Shown piece by piece: positions 1-9,040 of a DNA stretch of 64,000 bases. The stretch is from Bacteroidota bacterium (lineage in GTDB: Bacteria; Bacteroidota; Bacteroidia; Flavobacteriales_D; Crocinitomicaceae), in assembly GCA_030148165.1 (NCBI GenBank), contig JASBTZ010000003.1, positions 1,054,001 through 1,118,000 on the forward strand, given 5' to 3'. Position 1 is the first letter of the stretch, and each line of letters opens with the position of its first letter. The translations under genes and the position numbers were made by a program. The notes under the pieces are model-generated. The model saw nothing but the letters and a program-made list of their open reading frames with translations. It was not told the origin of the DNA and searched no databases.

Positions 1-94
1 TGGTTTTATGAAGTGATAATATAGGAAAAATGATGTTAAAATTAACCGTCTAATCCCTATCTAAATAATACGCGAACCGGCAACTATCTTTTTA

Positions 95-206
95 TCAACT
101 GATTACCTCCTTACCACATTGATTGCAGTAGATGTAGCCGAATGAGCTTTGGTTTCCACAGTTATCGCCTTTATTTTCTTTGGGATCATCGTTATCCTTT
201 TTATGT
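95..206 (-). pseudogene. Remnant of a second ion-channel C-terminal tail
   Basis: Read on the minus strand, this stretch encodes a lysine/aspartate-rich segment followed by a zinc-ribbon-like end (NCGNQSSFGYIYCNQCGKE) and a TGA stop. It matches the last ~38 residues of the channel at 1530-2333 in protein and DNA. Homology begins at the RYKK/RHKK position and nothing upstream resembles a channel. The first cysteine of the CxxC pair is lost (GDNC in place of CENC). An open frame continues upstream through a hairpin and antisense to the kinase gene, but that part has no similarity to a channel. I read it as the 3' scrap of a duplicated channel gene. Confidence 0.7.
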
Positions 207-239
207 CTCTGTTTTCCCGATTTATTCGGGTAAGCAGAG
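207..239. repeat. Two-part inverted repeat at the edge of the channel remnant
   Basis: Nested inverted repeat: outer arms CTCTG/CAGAG (207-211, 235-239) and inner arms CCCGA/TCGGG (216-220, 226-230). It begins exactly where homology to the channel tail stops, so it may mark the deletion or insertion scar. There is no clear T-run, so it is not a convincing terminator. Confidence 0.4.
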
Positions 240-305
240 CACCTATTTAAAAAGAGCTTCTCAGAAATGGGAAACTTTTTCGTTCTTAATACTATCTTTA
301 TCAGC

Positions 306-1529
306 ATGTTAAGCTTTTTTAAGCCCCCGGTTGATTTGTTCGCAGATAAATATGAACAATCCAGATTCAATCTCATCTGGAACTTTTGTATCGCCCTGGT
401 GGTTCTAATGATGTTGATAATTGCAATCAACCTCTGGGATCGCAATTACCCGATCGTACCAAATATACTCGGTGCCGGTATTGCCGCAATCGTATGGATT
501 GTATTAAAAATCACTGGTAAATACAAAGTGATCGCTGCAATTGCATCGGTAAGCAGTGTATTGGTCATGCTTTACACTTTTTTTCAGATCCATACCGTAA
601 TACACTTTACTACTGCGCTTTGGGCTGTTGTATGCATACTTTATACATTTTTCGCTTTAGGATTAATCTGGGGAATAATTATTCTGGCGGCTCATTTCGC
701 AATCATTTGCGTTTACTACACAACCAAGATCCATTACAATATTCAACATTTTAATCTCGATGCACACCCCTCACTTACACTTGATTTCATTATTGAATGC
801 TTGTTCATAGGTATTGCAATATCGTACCTTCTGGCACAATTTATCAGATCAAATAAATTCGCAGAAAATGAATTGAAACTAAAAAATAAAGCACTAACCG
901 AAAGAAATAAACTAATAAGTCGACAGAATAAAGAAAAAGAACTGATGTTGAAGGAAATCCACCATCGAGTTAAAAACAATCTCCAGGTTATCACCAGCCT
1001 TTTACGACTTCAATCCAATGATTTCAAAGACGAGGATCAAAAAGCAACTTTTCGGGAAGCAATCAACCGAATCGGCACAATGGCGCTGATACATGAGCAA
1101 ATGTATAAAAGCGAGGTAATCGTAAATTTCGACCTCGATAATTATCTGAGAACGCTTACAAACAATATTATCGAAACGTATAATGTAGAGACTGAAATTC
1201 AGTTAGAGATTAATTCAGAAGTATCCGATATTGGAATGAAAGGACTGGTTCCTGTTTCACTCATTTTTAATGAACTTATCAGCAACTCACTTAAACACGC
1301 ATTCCGCAATAAATCGAAAGGTTCAATAAGTGTTTCAATTGAGCCGTGTGAGCAGGAAGGATATTTCAAATTGATTTATAAGGATAATGGTGATTGGAAA
1401 GAGCCGGGAGCTATTACTTTTGGTATTGAATTAATAGAGACAATGACAGAACAATTAGAGGGGAAATGTCAAAAAAGCCTCGATGAATCGGGAACAAGTT
1501 TCACTTTCGAACTCAAAAAGTTAGAATGA
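306..1529 (+). CDS. Membrane sensor histidine kinase, HisKA_2 family
   Basis: Predicted two-component sensor kinase in the inner membrane. The N-terminal part has about five or six hydrophobic segments. A short charged, coiled stretch leads to the HisKA_2 dimerisation box (EIHHRVKNNLQ) carrying the phospho-acceptor histidine, then an HATPase_c domain with an N-box (FNELISNSLKHAF) and a G-box-like KDNGDW. No separate sensor domain or receiver is visible, and no response regulator gene is adjacent, so its partner is elsewhere. I prefer the ATG at 306 to the one at 267. A TATCTTTA box ends 5 nt before it, as in other genes of this window, and the extra 13 residues would overlap the degenerate region. 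The signal sensed is unknown. Confidence 0.85.
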   Translation: MLSFFKPPVDLFADKYEQSRFNLIWNFCIALVVLMMLIIAINLWDRNYPIVPNILGAGIAAIVWIVLKITGKYKVIAAIASVSSVLVMLYTFFQIHTVIHFTTALWAVVCILYTFFALGLIWGIIILAAHFAIICVYYTTKIHYNIQHFNLDAHPSLTLDFIIECLFIGIAISYLLAQFIRSNKFAENELKLKNKALTERNKLISRQNKEKELMLKEIHHRVKNNLQVITSLLRLQSNDFKDEDQKATFREAINRIGTMALIHEQMYKSEVIVNFDLDNYLRTLTNNIIETYNVETEIQLEINSEVSDIGMKGLVPVSLIFNELISNSLKHAFRNKSKGSISVSIEPCEQEGYFKLIYKDNGDWKEPGAITFGIELIETMTEQLEGKCQKSLDESGTSFTFELKKLE

Positions 1530-2333
1530 TCAACCTGTGATCGTTTCTTTACCACACTGGTTACAGTAGATGGATCCAAATGGATTGTGGTTTCCGCAGT
1601 TCTCACATTTATTTTCTCCCGAATCATCATCATCCTTTTTATATCTTGACATTTCTACGGAAATTAGTCCGGTAGGAACAGCGATGATCGCATAACCCGT
1701 TATCATCATTAATGAAGCAAGCATTTTCCCTAGAACCGTTACCGGAGCGATATCACCATAACCGACAGTCGTTGTTGTCACAATAGCCCAATAGATACTT
1801 GCGGGAATGCTATCAAATCCGTTCTCTCCTCCTTCGATCACATACATCACGGTTCCGGCGAGTACCATCATCATAAAGACAAAAAACAGAAAGACAATGA
1901 TCTTGTAATAACTCGCCTTAAGCGAATGCGCCAGTGCCTGCGATTCTGATGTGAATCGGCTTAATTTTAGAATTCTGAAAACCCTGATCAATCGGAAAGC
2001 CCTCACTACTCTTAGTGAAGTATAACCCGATAGCAATGGACTGATATAGGTCGGAATAATGCTAATCAGATCAATGATTCCCCACCAGCTAAAAATGTAG
2101 TTCAGCGGTTTTTGTGAAATCACGATACGAAGGACATATTCTATTGTAAAAAGTATGGTAAAGCCCCACTCTATGTAGTGCATTTCCTCACCGTAAGCAT
2201 CTCTCCATTCAGGAACGCTTTCGAATAATACAATCAACACAGATAGGAGGATCAGAAATAGAAGAATAATGTCAAAATTCTTTCCTGACCGGGTTGTTGT
2301 ACCAAATATTATTTCGTGAAGTTTATCGCGCAT
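1530..2333 (-). CDS. Voltage-gated-type potassium channel with zinc-ribbon tail
   Basis: Six-helix ion channel subunit. Helices S1-S4 occupy roughly residues 20-125, with an arginine-rich S4 (RVVRAFRLIRVFRILK). The pore helix carries the potassium selectivity filter TTTTVGYGD, followed by S6. The tail is unusual: after S6 comes a KKDDDD stretch and a CxxC-x10-CxxC zinc ribbon (CENCGNHNPFGSIYCNQC). Such ribbons occur in other Bacteroidota channels, but the role here is unknown. The gene ends immediately after the convergent kinase gene, with no gap. A degenerate copy of its 3' end lies at 95-206. Potassium selectivity is inferred from the filter. Confidence 0.88.
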   Translation of the reverse strand: MRDKLHEIIFGTTTRSGKNFDIILLFLILLSVLIVLFESVPEWRDAYGEEMHYIEWGFTILFTIEYVLRIVISQKPLNYIFSWWGIIDLISIIPTYISPLLSGYTSLRVVRAFRLIRVFRILKLSRFTSESQALAHSLKASYYKIIVFLFFVFMMMVLAGTVMYVIEGGENGFDSIPASIYWAIVTTTTVGYGDIAPVTVLGKMLASLMMITGYAIIAVPTGLISVEMSRYKKDDDDSGENKCENCGNHNPFGSIYCNQCGKETITG

Positions 2334-2421
2334 TGTTTGCTAAGATATAAAAGGTCTTTCAAATAGAATTGCTTTTCGATAGTTCTGCATTATAGTGCTG
2401 CGGAAAATTGTAAATTGAACT

Positions 2422-3207
2422 ATGCTTCCATTATCATTCGATGATATCCTGGAGTTACCTGATTATGTTGTCGGTATCTTCTTCTTTACTCCAATTGTCA
2501 TAGGTTTGGCGGTTTACTTTTACGGTACCAGGTATGCACGAACCTGGAAAAAGGGAATTTTTCCTCCCAAGCTAAAATTTAATGAGGACAACCTGCTTGA
2601 AGCTTATCTGGCGTTAGGAGCTCGAATGATATTGCTGGACTATTCAAATTCTAAAGGTATAACCAAATACATCAACGAATATTTCAAAAGATATTTCCCA
2701 AAGTCCAACTATAATTTTGCCGACTCCTTAGTCTTTTCAATGAAACATCCAATTCAGGTTGAAACGGTGTGCAGTTGGTTAGAACATCACCTGAAAGATG
2801 AGGGATCTCGCGCACAGGTGATTTATTTCCTCACAGGAATGGTTATACATGAAGGCAAACTCCAGAAAAAAGAATTACAATTTTTACTTGTGATAAATGA
2901 GTTACTAGGCCTGGATAAAAAGAACCTGGAAAGGATTATCGCAACATACAGTAGTTATCAGGAAACCAGAAAAAAAGAGGAACAACGCAAAAGGGACCTC
3001 GATCGAACAGAATTGATCAGTCAGTATAAACGGGTACTGGGTGTTTCGTTAGACGCTAATGAAGAGCAAATAAGAAAAGCATATAAAAAACTTGTCAAGC
3101 TGCACCATCCCGATGTTTTTGCCAATAGCTCTAAAGCTCAGCAAAAGCTCGCAGAAGAACAATTCATTAAGATTCGTGCAGCATATGAATTCTTGACTGG
3201 AAAATAA
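2422..3207 (+). CDS. DjlA-like membrane-anchored J-domain protein
   Basis: Co-chaperone expected to stimulate a DnaK-type Hsp70. One N-terminal transmembrane segment (about residues 14-34) is followed by an alpha-helical region resembling a TerB-like domain, a charged linker (KKEEQRKRDLDR) and a C-terminal J domain with the essential HPD at residues 229-231 (KLHHPDVF). This order (membrane anchor, TerB-like region, J domain) is that of DjlA, though the middle region is only weakly recognisable. The gene stands alone and shares a bidirectional terminator with ahcY. The clients are unknown. Confidence 0.82.
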   Translation: MLPLSFDDILELPDYVVGIFFFTPIVIGLAVYFYGTRYARTWKKGIFPPKLKFNEDNLLEAYLALGARMILLDYSNSKGITKYINEYFKRYFPKSNYNFADSLVFSMKHPIQVETVCSWLEHHLKDEGSRAQVIYFLTGMVIHEGKLQKKELQFLLVINELLGLDKKNLERIIATYSSYQETRKKEEQRKRDLDRTELISQYKRVLGVSLDANEEQIRKAYKKLVKLHHPDVFANSSKAQQKLAEEQFIKIRAAYEFLTGK

Positions 3208-3235
3208 AAAAGGGAGTCCTCTCAGACTCCCTTTT
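3208..3235. terminator. Bidirectional intrinsic terminator
   Basis: Stem AAAAGGGAGTC/GACTCCCTTTT with loop CTCTCA between the convergent J-protein and ahcY genes. A- and T-runs on both sides allow it to serve both strands. Confidence 0.85.
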
Positions 3236-3253
3236 CTATCTATATACTTTATT

Positions 3254-4564
3254 CTAGTATCTGTAATGTTCCGGCTTGTATGGTCCTTCAACCTTCACAC
3301 CGATATAATCAGCTTGTTCAGGACGAAGTTCTGTCAACTCAACACCAATCTTAGCCAGGTGAAGTGCAGCTACTTTCTCATCCAAATGCTTCGGAAGCAT
3401 ATATACTTTGTTTTCGTAACTACCTGAATTCGTCCAAAGCTCAATCTGAGCAAGTGTTTGGTTTGTGAATGAATTCGACATTACGAATGACGGGTGACCT
3501 GTTGCACAACCAAGGTTCACCAAACGTCCTTCTGCAAGAACGATAATGTCATTTCCATTAATCGTATACATATCAACCTGCGGCTTGATCTCAATTTTTG
3601 AAGATCCATAGTTGCTGTTCAACCATGCCATGTCAATCTCATTATCGAAGTGTCCAATGTTACAAACAATCGTCTTGTCTTTCATTGCTTCGAAATGTTT
3701 TCCCTGAACGATGTCTTTGTTTCCAGTCGTTGTTACTACGATATCCACGTTGTGTACAACTGACTCAAGCTTCTTCACTTCAAAACCGTCCATTGCTGCC
3801 TGTAATGCACAGATCGGATCGATCTCTGTTACGATAACCCTCGCTCCTGCTCCTCTCAATGAAGCGGCAGATCCCTTTCCTACATCACCGTATCCACAAA
3901 CAACAGCAACTTTTCCTGCCATCATGGTATCAGTAGCACGACGAATTGCATCTACTAACGATTCTTTACATCCGTACTTGTTATCGAATTTCGATTTAGT
4001 AACCGAATCGTTAACATTAATCGCTGGCATTACCAGTGTTCCATTCTTCATTCTTTCGTAAAGTCTGTGAACACCTGTCGTAGTCTCTTCAGAAAGACCC
4101 TTGATATCTTTTGTTAGCTCAGGGTATCGATCGAAAACCATATTCGTTAAGTCACCACCATCATCCAGGATCATGTTCAATGGTTGACCACCTTCAAATG
4201 CATGTAGCGTTTGTTCGATACACCAGTCAAATTCTTCTTCGTTCATCCCTTTCCACGCGAATACTGGAATACCTGCTGCTGCAATTGCTGCTGCTGCGTG
4301 ATCCTGCGTTGAGAAGATGTTACATGAAGACCAGGTAACATCCGCTCCCAATTCAACAAGTGTTTCAATAAGAACCGCGGTTTGGATTGTCATGTGCAGA
4401 CATCCGGCGATTCTCGCACCTGCCAATGGCTTTGATGCTCCGTATTCTTCACGTAAAGACATTAATCCCGGCATCTCTGCCTCTGCCAATCTGATCTCTT
4501 TTCGACCCCAATCAGCAAGACTGATGTCCTTTACTTTATAAGCTAATTTTTCTGTTGTACTCAT
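3254..4564 (-). CDS. ahcY: Adenosylhomocysteinase
   Basis: Hydrolyses S-adenosylhomocysteine to adenosine and homocysteine, clearing the product of SAM-dependent methylation. At 436 residues it has the family's usual length. Recognisable segments are [16 protein letters not shown] near residue 55, the substrate-site stretch [25 protein letters not shown], the NAD-binding glycine motif [12 protein letters not shown] and the C-terminal KPEHYRY. The gene is single, with a TAnnTTTG promoter box upstream and the shared terminator downstream. The 76-nt upstream gap to hemH is too short for a SAH or SAM riboswitch plus promoter, and I see none. Confidence 0.97.
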   Translation of the reverse strand: MSTTEKLAYKVKDISLADWGRKEIRLAEAEMPGLMSLREEYGASKPLAGARIAGCLHMTIQTAVLIETLVELGADVTWSSCNIFSTQDHAAAAIAAAGIPVFAWKGMNEEEFDWCIEQTLHAFEGGQPLNMILDDGGDLTNMVFDRYPELTKDIKGLSEETTTGVHRLYERMKNGTLVMPAINVNDSVTKSKFDNKYGCKESLVDAIRRATDTMMAGKVAVVCGYGDVGKGSAASLRGAGARVIVTEIDPICALQAAMDGFEVKKLESVVHNVDIVVTTTGNKDIVQGKHFEAMKDKTIVCNIGHFDNEIDMAWLNSNYGSSKIEIKPQVDMYTINGNDIIVLAEGRLVNLGCATGHPSFVMSNSFTNQTLAQIELWTNSGSYENKVYMLPKHLDEKVAALHLAKIGVELTELRPEQADYIGVKVEGPYKPEHYRY

Positions 4565-4599
4565 TATCTATTTTGTCTAATTATTAAATAATTGCACCG

Positions 4600-4607
4600 C
4601 AAAATTA
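4600..4607 (-). promoter_or_regulatory. Candidate -7 box of the ahcY promoter
   Basis: TAATTTTG on the minus strand fits the Bacteroidota TAnnTTTG -7 consensus and would give a leader of about 30 nt. No good TTTG -33 element is seen at the expected distance, only a T-rich run. Confidence 0.45.
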
Positions 4608-4640
4608 CGAAGTTACTTTGGGAATAAAAAAAGATGAGGA

Positions 4641-5666
4641 TTATAAATGATAATTGATCAAGTCTGTCAATCCATCGACAAAACGATCATGATCGTTTGA
4701 ACTGGGTACCAGCTGGATCTTTTCGCCACCATGCTCTTCGAATATTTCCTGGTACTCATCCCCTATTTCAATGATCGTTTCCAGGCAATCTGCGACAAAC
4801 GCAGGACTCAAAGCCAATATCTTCTTAGCACCTTTTTTCGCTTGCTCAATCACGACCTTATCAGAGAAGGGGGTTAACCATTTTTTATCAAGGCGTGACT
4901 GAAAACACACCGTATAGTCTTCCTCTTTCAGTCCAAGCTTTGAAGCAATCAATCTTGACGTGGCGTAGCATGTAGCTTTATAACAGAATTTATTGTGGTC
5001 ATTTACTTCGGTCTCGCAGGGTTGATCCGTACATAGATCTGAACCTTCATAAACCTTGTCCACATGTCGATCCGGTAAACCATGATAGGATATCATCACA
5101 TGATCATATTCCGACAGATTGAATTGTTTGGCTTGCTCTACGACCGAATCGATGTACCCTTCATTATCCCAAAATTGACCAACAATACTTACCTCCGGAA
5201 CTACCCACCATTTCCGAATGATCTTCATTGCCAGATCTGCCGCCGATCCTGATGTTGCGCTGGCATATTGCGGGAATAAGGGTAATACAATAATGTGATC
5301 GTAATTCTCCTTTCGCATTTGCTCCAGGACGTCATACATCGATGGATTCTGATAGCGCATAGCCACATGAATATCTACGTTCTTGTTTTCAAAACGAAGA
5401 CGCAGTTTAGCTGCGAGATTAGCCGTGTGGGTAATCAAAGGTGAAACTCCTCCTCCGTGCTCCCACAATTCTTTATAGACTTTAGCAGATTTAGGAGCTC
5501 TGAAAGGAACAATGATTCCGTTTACCAACAGCTTTCTTCCCAACCAGGGCAGATCAATCACACGTGGATCATTAAGGAATTCACTCAAATATCGCCTTAC
5601 ATCACTCACCTTAGGTGAATCAGGTGTTCCCAACTGGATCAATAATACTCCCGTCCGTTTCTGCAT
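4641..5666 (-). CDS. hemH: Ferrochelatase
   Basis: Inserts ferrous iron into protoporphyrin IX (or coproporphyrin III) in the last steps of heme synthesis. The 341-residue protein starts with the typical GVLLIQLGTPDSP and has the metal-site MISYHGLP (His195) and FVADCLETIIEI (Glu296). A cysteine-containing insert carries C212, C217, C228 and C233, with C254 after it. Cysteine inserts in this part occur in other ferrochelatases, and some members of the family bind a [2Fe-2S] cluster, but the spacing here does not prove one. It begins 1 nt after the stop of the binding-protein gene and so is last in an operon with that gene and the ABC exporter. Confidence 0.96.
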   Translation of the reverse strand: MQKRTGVLLIQLGTPDSPKVSDVRRYLSEFLNDPRVIDLPWLGRKLLVNGIIVPFRAPKSAKVYKELWEHGGGVSPLITHTANLAAKLRLRFENKNVDIHVAMRYQNPSMYDVLEQMRKENYDHIIVLPLFPQYASATSGSAADLAMKIIRKWWVVPEVSIVGQFWDNEGYIDSVVEQAKQFNLSEYDHVMISYHGLPDRHVDKVYEGSDLCTDQPCETEVNDHNKFCYKATCYATSRLIASKLGLKEEDYTVCFQSRLDKKWLTPFSDKVVIEQAKKGAKKILALSPAFVADCLETIIEIGDEYQEIFEEHGGEKIQLVPSSNDHDRFVDGLTDLINYHL

Positions 5667-5667
5667 T

Positions 5668-6522
5668 TTAAAACAATTTCGATCGCCAGTCTTTGGCTTC
5701 CTCTTCGGTTAACAAATCTAACATTAATAAATAAGAAACAGCTTTCTCAAAAGCAAGTGGATACTCTATGGCATTATAATTCCAGTCAGTCTCATTCAGC
5801 CACTTCGAAACCTGATCATGACGTAAATTATATCGCCAACTGATGATGTCAGCAGCGTTTTCATTTTCCTTCAACATCTTTGCTTTTTGCGCAACAATCT
5901 CGAAGAGCTGATTCAACTCGTCAGGATACTTCTCAAAAATCTCATTTCGAACAGCAATAGCAAAGCATGGCCACGGTGTAACTACCTCTCCTACATAACG
6001 ACACTTGTCTTGTTCTACATACGGATGCGTAGTGTATTTCTCCCAAAGGAATGCCTGTGCTTCATTGTTTTCCAGTGCCCAGAGTCCTCCGTAGACATCG
6101 CCAATCACATTAAATTTAAGTGATTTAGTATCCCAACCTTGTTGATCAGCCATCACGTATGCCATTAATTGTGATCCCGATCCAAATTTTGAAATCGCAA
6201 AGGTTTGATCTTTCAGGTCCTCCTCTCTTTGAATATCACTTTCTTGCGGAACGTGAATTCCCCAATGCAATGGTGTTGTAACGTATATACCTATGATTTT
6301 GGCGTCCAATCCTTGTAAGATTGCTTTTGTTATCCCTTCCGTGAGTAGTACAGCAATATCAATACTGCCACTTTCGAGTCCACGAATCATTTGACCCGTA
6401 CCTCCACCCATATCACTCCAGTGTAGCTGAATGCCCGAATCGCGAAAACGACCTTCTTCGATTGCCATTCTCCACGGTAAATTAAAATGCTCCGGAACAC
6501 CTCCGATCTTTAATCCAATCAT
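5668..6522 (-). CDS. Cytosolic SsuA/Ca3427-like substrate-binding-fold protein
   Basis: A 284-residue type 2 periplasmic-binding-protein fold of the SsuA/THI5/NMT1 superfamily. Seen: a ligand-site-like stretch GGGTGQMIRGLESGSIDIAV, then AISKFGSGSQLMAYVMADQ and NNEAQAFLWEKYTTHP. It has no signal peptide or lipobox. It starts directly with MIGLKIGGVPEHF, so it should stay in the cytosol, which is odd for an ABC binding protein. In this it resembles the Ca3427-type subfamily known from yeasts and bacteria, recalled from memory. It overlaps the exporter gene by 4 nt and abuts hemH, and no ABC importer is present. Its ligand is unknown. A small molecule linked to heme or cofactor metabolism is only a guess from context. 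Confidence 0.72.
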   Translation of the reverse strand: MIGLKIGGVPEHFNLPWRMAIEEGRFRDSGIQLHWSDMGGGTGQMIRGLESGSIDIAVLLTEGITKAILQGLDAKIIGIYVTTPLHWGIHVPQESDIQREEDLKDQTFAISKFGSGSQLMAYVMADQQGWDTKSLKFNVIGDVYGGLWALENNEAQAFLWEKYTTHPYVEQDKCRYVGEVVTPWPCFAIAVRNEIFEKYPDELNQLFEIVAQKAKMLKENENAADIISWRYNLRHDQVSKWLNETDWNYNAIEYPLAFEKAVSYLLMLDLLTEEEAKDWRSKLF

Positions 6523-8297
6523 CCTTTGCCAATTATCTCTTCAGAGAATTGCATTTCGTATAGATTGAAATACAATCCTTTCTTTTTCAATAATTCTGTG
6601 TGTGAGCCTGTTTCAACAATCTTTCCCTGATCCATCACCACTATTTCATCTGCCTTTTGAATCGTTGACAATCGGTGGGCTATAACGATACTCGTCCTTC
6701 CTTTCGTCAATTCCTCTGTCGCCCGCTGTATCATTTCTTCCGATTCAGAATCTACACTCGATGTTGCTTCATCCAGAATAAGAATATGCGGATTATAGAC
6801 ATATGCACGAATAAATGAAATGAGTTGTCTCTGACCTGTAGACAAAACTCCTCCTCGCTCTCCTACCTGGTAGTTGTAATCGTCAGGTAACTGCATGATA
6901 AAATCATGCGCACCTACCGCCTTAGCAGCAGCAATTACATCCTCTTTTGTTATGTTAGGATCTCCGAGTGTAATATTATTCATTATACTGTCTGAGAAAA
7001 GGAATACATCCTGCAGCACAATAGCGATATTCTCCCGTAGATACTTAATCTGGATATCCTTTATGTCGACATTACCAAATGAGATTGATCCCTTTTGGAA
7101 TTCATAAAACCTTCCTATCAAATTTACAATGGATGTTTTCCCGGCTCCGGTTGCACCAACAAACGCCACGGTAGATCCATTTTTAATTTTGAGATTTATG
7201 TCCTTCAATACCCAGTCTTCATCAACATAGGCAAAGTATAGGTCCTTAAATGAGATATCGCAGTTAAAATCGCAGTCAACATTTTTGCCTTCGTCTTGAA
7301 TCTGATCCTCTCTGTCCAGAATCTCAAAAACACGTTCAGCTCTTACAGTTCCCCGCTGAAGGATATTGAACTTATCAGCTAATTGTCGAATAGGTCGATA
7401 AAGCATATGGATCCATAAAATAAATGCGATAATTTCTCCATACATTTCTTCTACATTTCCAAGATAATCTCCTGAAACCTGCAGTGCTCCCCAAACAAGT
7501 AGCAAGGCTATCGACAGTGCACTTAACATTTCAACAACCGGAAAGAAAATGGAGTAGGCCCCTACCGCATTTAAATGAGCTCGCCTGTGTTTGTCATTGA
7601 TCACTTTAAAATGCTCATATTCCTGATTTTGTCGATTGAATAACTGCACCAATGACATACCCGTTAATCTTTCCTGCACAAAGTTGTTTAGTCGGTTTAC
7701 CTGCTCTCTTTCCTGCTGGAGTGTTTTGCGGATCACACGTGCGAATATTCGCGTAGCGATAATCAGTAATGGGATCGGGATCAGTGTAAGTAATGACAGC
7801 TTCCAGTTTACCCAGAACATGAGGCTGATAACAACTGACAACGAAATCAGTTCTCCGGCGATCTGCATCATTCCTGAAGAGAAAACATCTGTTATGGCTT
7901 CAAGGTCTGAGATCAATCTAGTTACCAAGGATCCAATTGGTGTTCGGTCGAAATACTTTAATCGAAAAGTCAATAAATGACGCATGAGTTTTTGTCTCAA
8001 ATCACGTATTATTGATTGCGCAAAAAGGTTTGAGAAATAACTGGATAGAAATTGAAAGACTCCCTCCATCACCAATAATCCAATGATCAAAAGGGTCCAG
8101 CTCAATAGCATATCAGCATCCTGATGTCCCACAATGTAGTTATCTACCATGAAACCGACCAAAAGCGGTCGTATAGGTCCCAAAATTGCCAGAACTAGTG
8201 TACATAATACCGAAATAAGGAACAGGCCTTTATACAACTTCCAAAATGATAGAAGTCGGTTGAAAACTCGAATATTCAACTTCGATTTTTGTTGCAT
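6519..8297 (-). CDS. ABC exporter half-transporter (membrane domain plus ATPase)
   Basis: MsbA/LmrA-type type IV ABC exporter of 592 residues. Six transmembrane helices lie in residues ~25-330. The nucleotide-binding domain has Walker A GATGAGKT (381-388), signature LSTGQ (485-489), Walker B LILDE (506-510) and an H-loop (IVIAHR). It should act as a homodimer, since no partner half-transporter is near. First gene of an operon with the cytosolic binding-fold protein (4-nt overlap) and ferrochelatase. A TACTTTTG box ends 5 nt before the ATG. The substrate cannot be read from sequence. Lipids, drugs or a tetrapyrrole-related compound are possible. Confidence 0.9.
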   Translation of the reverse strand: MQQKSKLNIRVFNRLLSFWKLYKGLFLISVLCTLVLAILGPIRPLLVGFMVDNYIVGHQDADMLLSWTLLIIGLLVMEGVFQFLSSYFSNLFAQSIIRDLRQKLMRHLLTFRLKYFDRTPIGSLVTRLISDLEAITDVFSSGMMQIAGELISLSVVISLMFWVNWKLSLLTLIPIPLLIIATRIFARVIRKTLQQEREQVNRLNNFVQERLTGMSLVQLFNRQNQEYEHFKVINDKHRRAHLNAVGAYSIFFPVVEMLSALSIALLLVWGALQVSGDYLGNVEEMYGEIIAFILWIHMLYRPIRQLADKFNILQRGTVRAERVFEILDREDQIQDEGKNVDCDFNCDISFKDLYFAYVDEDWVLKDINLKIKNGSTVAFVGATGAGKTSIVNLIGRFYEFQKGSISFGNVDIKDIQIKYLRENIAIVLQDVFLFSDSIMNNITLGDPNITKEDVIAAAKAVGAHDFIMQLPDDYNYQVGERGGVLSTGQRQLISFIRAYVYNPHILILDEATSSVDSESEEMIQRATEELTKGRTSIVIAHRLSTIQKADEIVVMDQGKIVETGSHTELLKKKGLYFNLYEMQFSEEIIGKG

Positions 8298-8302
8298 CCA
8301 TG

Positions 8303-8310
8303 CAAAAGTA
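8303..8310 (-). promoter_or_regulatory. TAnnTTTG box 5 nt before the ABC exporter start
   Basis: TACTTTTG on the minus strand, then 5 nt, then the ATG. In Bacteroidota promoters the start of transcription lies just a few nt after this box, so the mRNA would begin at or next to the start codon (leaderless). No clear -33 TTTG is seen. Confidence 0.5.
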
Positions 8311-8390
8311 ATTGAAAAAATGGCTTATTTAAATTGCTTTGTACGCTAATCCTTAATTTTACACTAACTTTATCAAAAAGTCAGATAAGA

Positions 8391-9038
8391 ATGATTCACG
8401 ATCTTTCGAAAACGAACTCAATATTCTCAACATTTGTAGCAGAAATAAGGGATCAGGAGATCCAAAAAGACCCACTTCGATTCAGAAGAAATCTGGAAAG
8501 AATTTCTGAAATTTTGGGATATGAACTATCCAAAAAACTGGAATATAAAGATATAGAAGTAACAACTCCGCTCGGTATTGCCGAGATGAGCGTTATGAAA
8601 GAGCAACCTGTTCTGGCTACCATTCTACGTGCAGGGCTAGGTATGCATCAAGGCTTATTGAACTATTTTGATCGTGCGGAAAGTGCCTTTATATCAGCGT
8701 ATCGTAAGCATACAACAGCCGAAGATTTTGAAATATACGTCGAGTATCTGGCTTCACCTCATCTAGATAATCGCATTCTGGTAATAAGCGACCCGATGTT
8801 AGCTACAGGCAGTTCCATGGGATTAGTATATAAAGCATTGTTAAAGCAAGGGGTACCGAAGAAGACCTTTGTGGTCTCAGCTATTGCAACGACGGATGCA
8901 ATTGATCATTTACGCACGATTTTACCGGACAACACGGAATATTATCTAGGTGCCGTAGACACCGAATTAACGGCGCAATCGTACATAGTTCCAGGCCTGG
9001 GAGATGCTGGCGATTTGGCGTTTGGTGAAAAGTGTTAG
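8391..9038 (+). CDS. upp: Uracil phosphoribosyltransferase
   Basis: Salvage enzyme converting uracil and PRPP to UMP. Seen: ATILRAGLGMHQGLL, the PRPP loop VISDPMLATGSSM and the C-terminal uracil-site segment IVPGLGDAGDLAFGEK. I place the start at the ATG at 8391 (MIHDLSKTN), giving 215 residues, close to the family's ~210. An upstream ATG at 8334 would add 19 residues unlike any UPRT. It is followed at once by a membrane protein and a YjjG-like pyrimidine nucleotidase in the same direction, which fits a pyrimidine salvage or clean-up group. Confidence 0.95.
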   Translation: MIHDLSKTNSIFSTFVAEIRDQEIQKDPLRFRRNLERISEILGYELSKKLEYKDIEVTTPLGIAEMSVMKEQPVLATILRAGLGMHQGLLNYFDRAESAFISAYRKHTTAEDFEIYVEYLASPHLDNRILVISDPMLATGSSMGLVYKALLKQGVPKKTFVVSAIATTDAIDHLRTILPDNTEYYLGAVDTELTAQSYIVPGLGDAGDLAFGEKC

Positions 9039-9040
9039 AC

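Noticed and set aside
3598-4541. Several plus-strand open frames opposite ahcY
   Set aside because: All are antisense shadows of a well-conserved enzyme gene, with low-complexity translations.
4565-4640. SAH or SAM riboswitch before ahcY
   Set aside because: The gap to hemH is only 76 bp and shows a promoter box but no multi-stem structure or known core.
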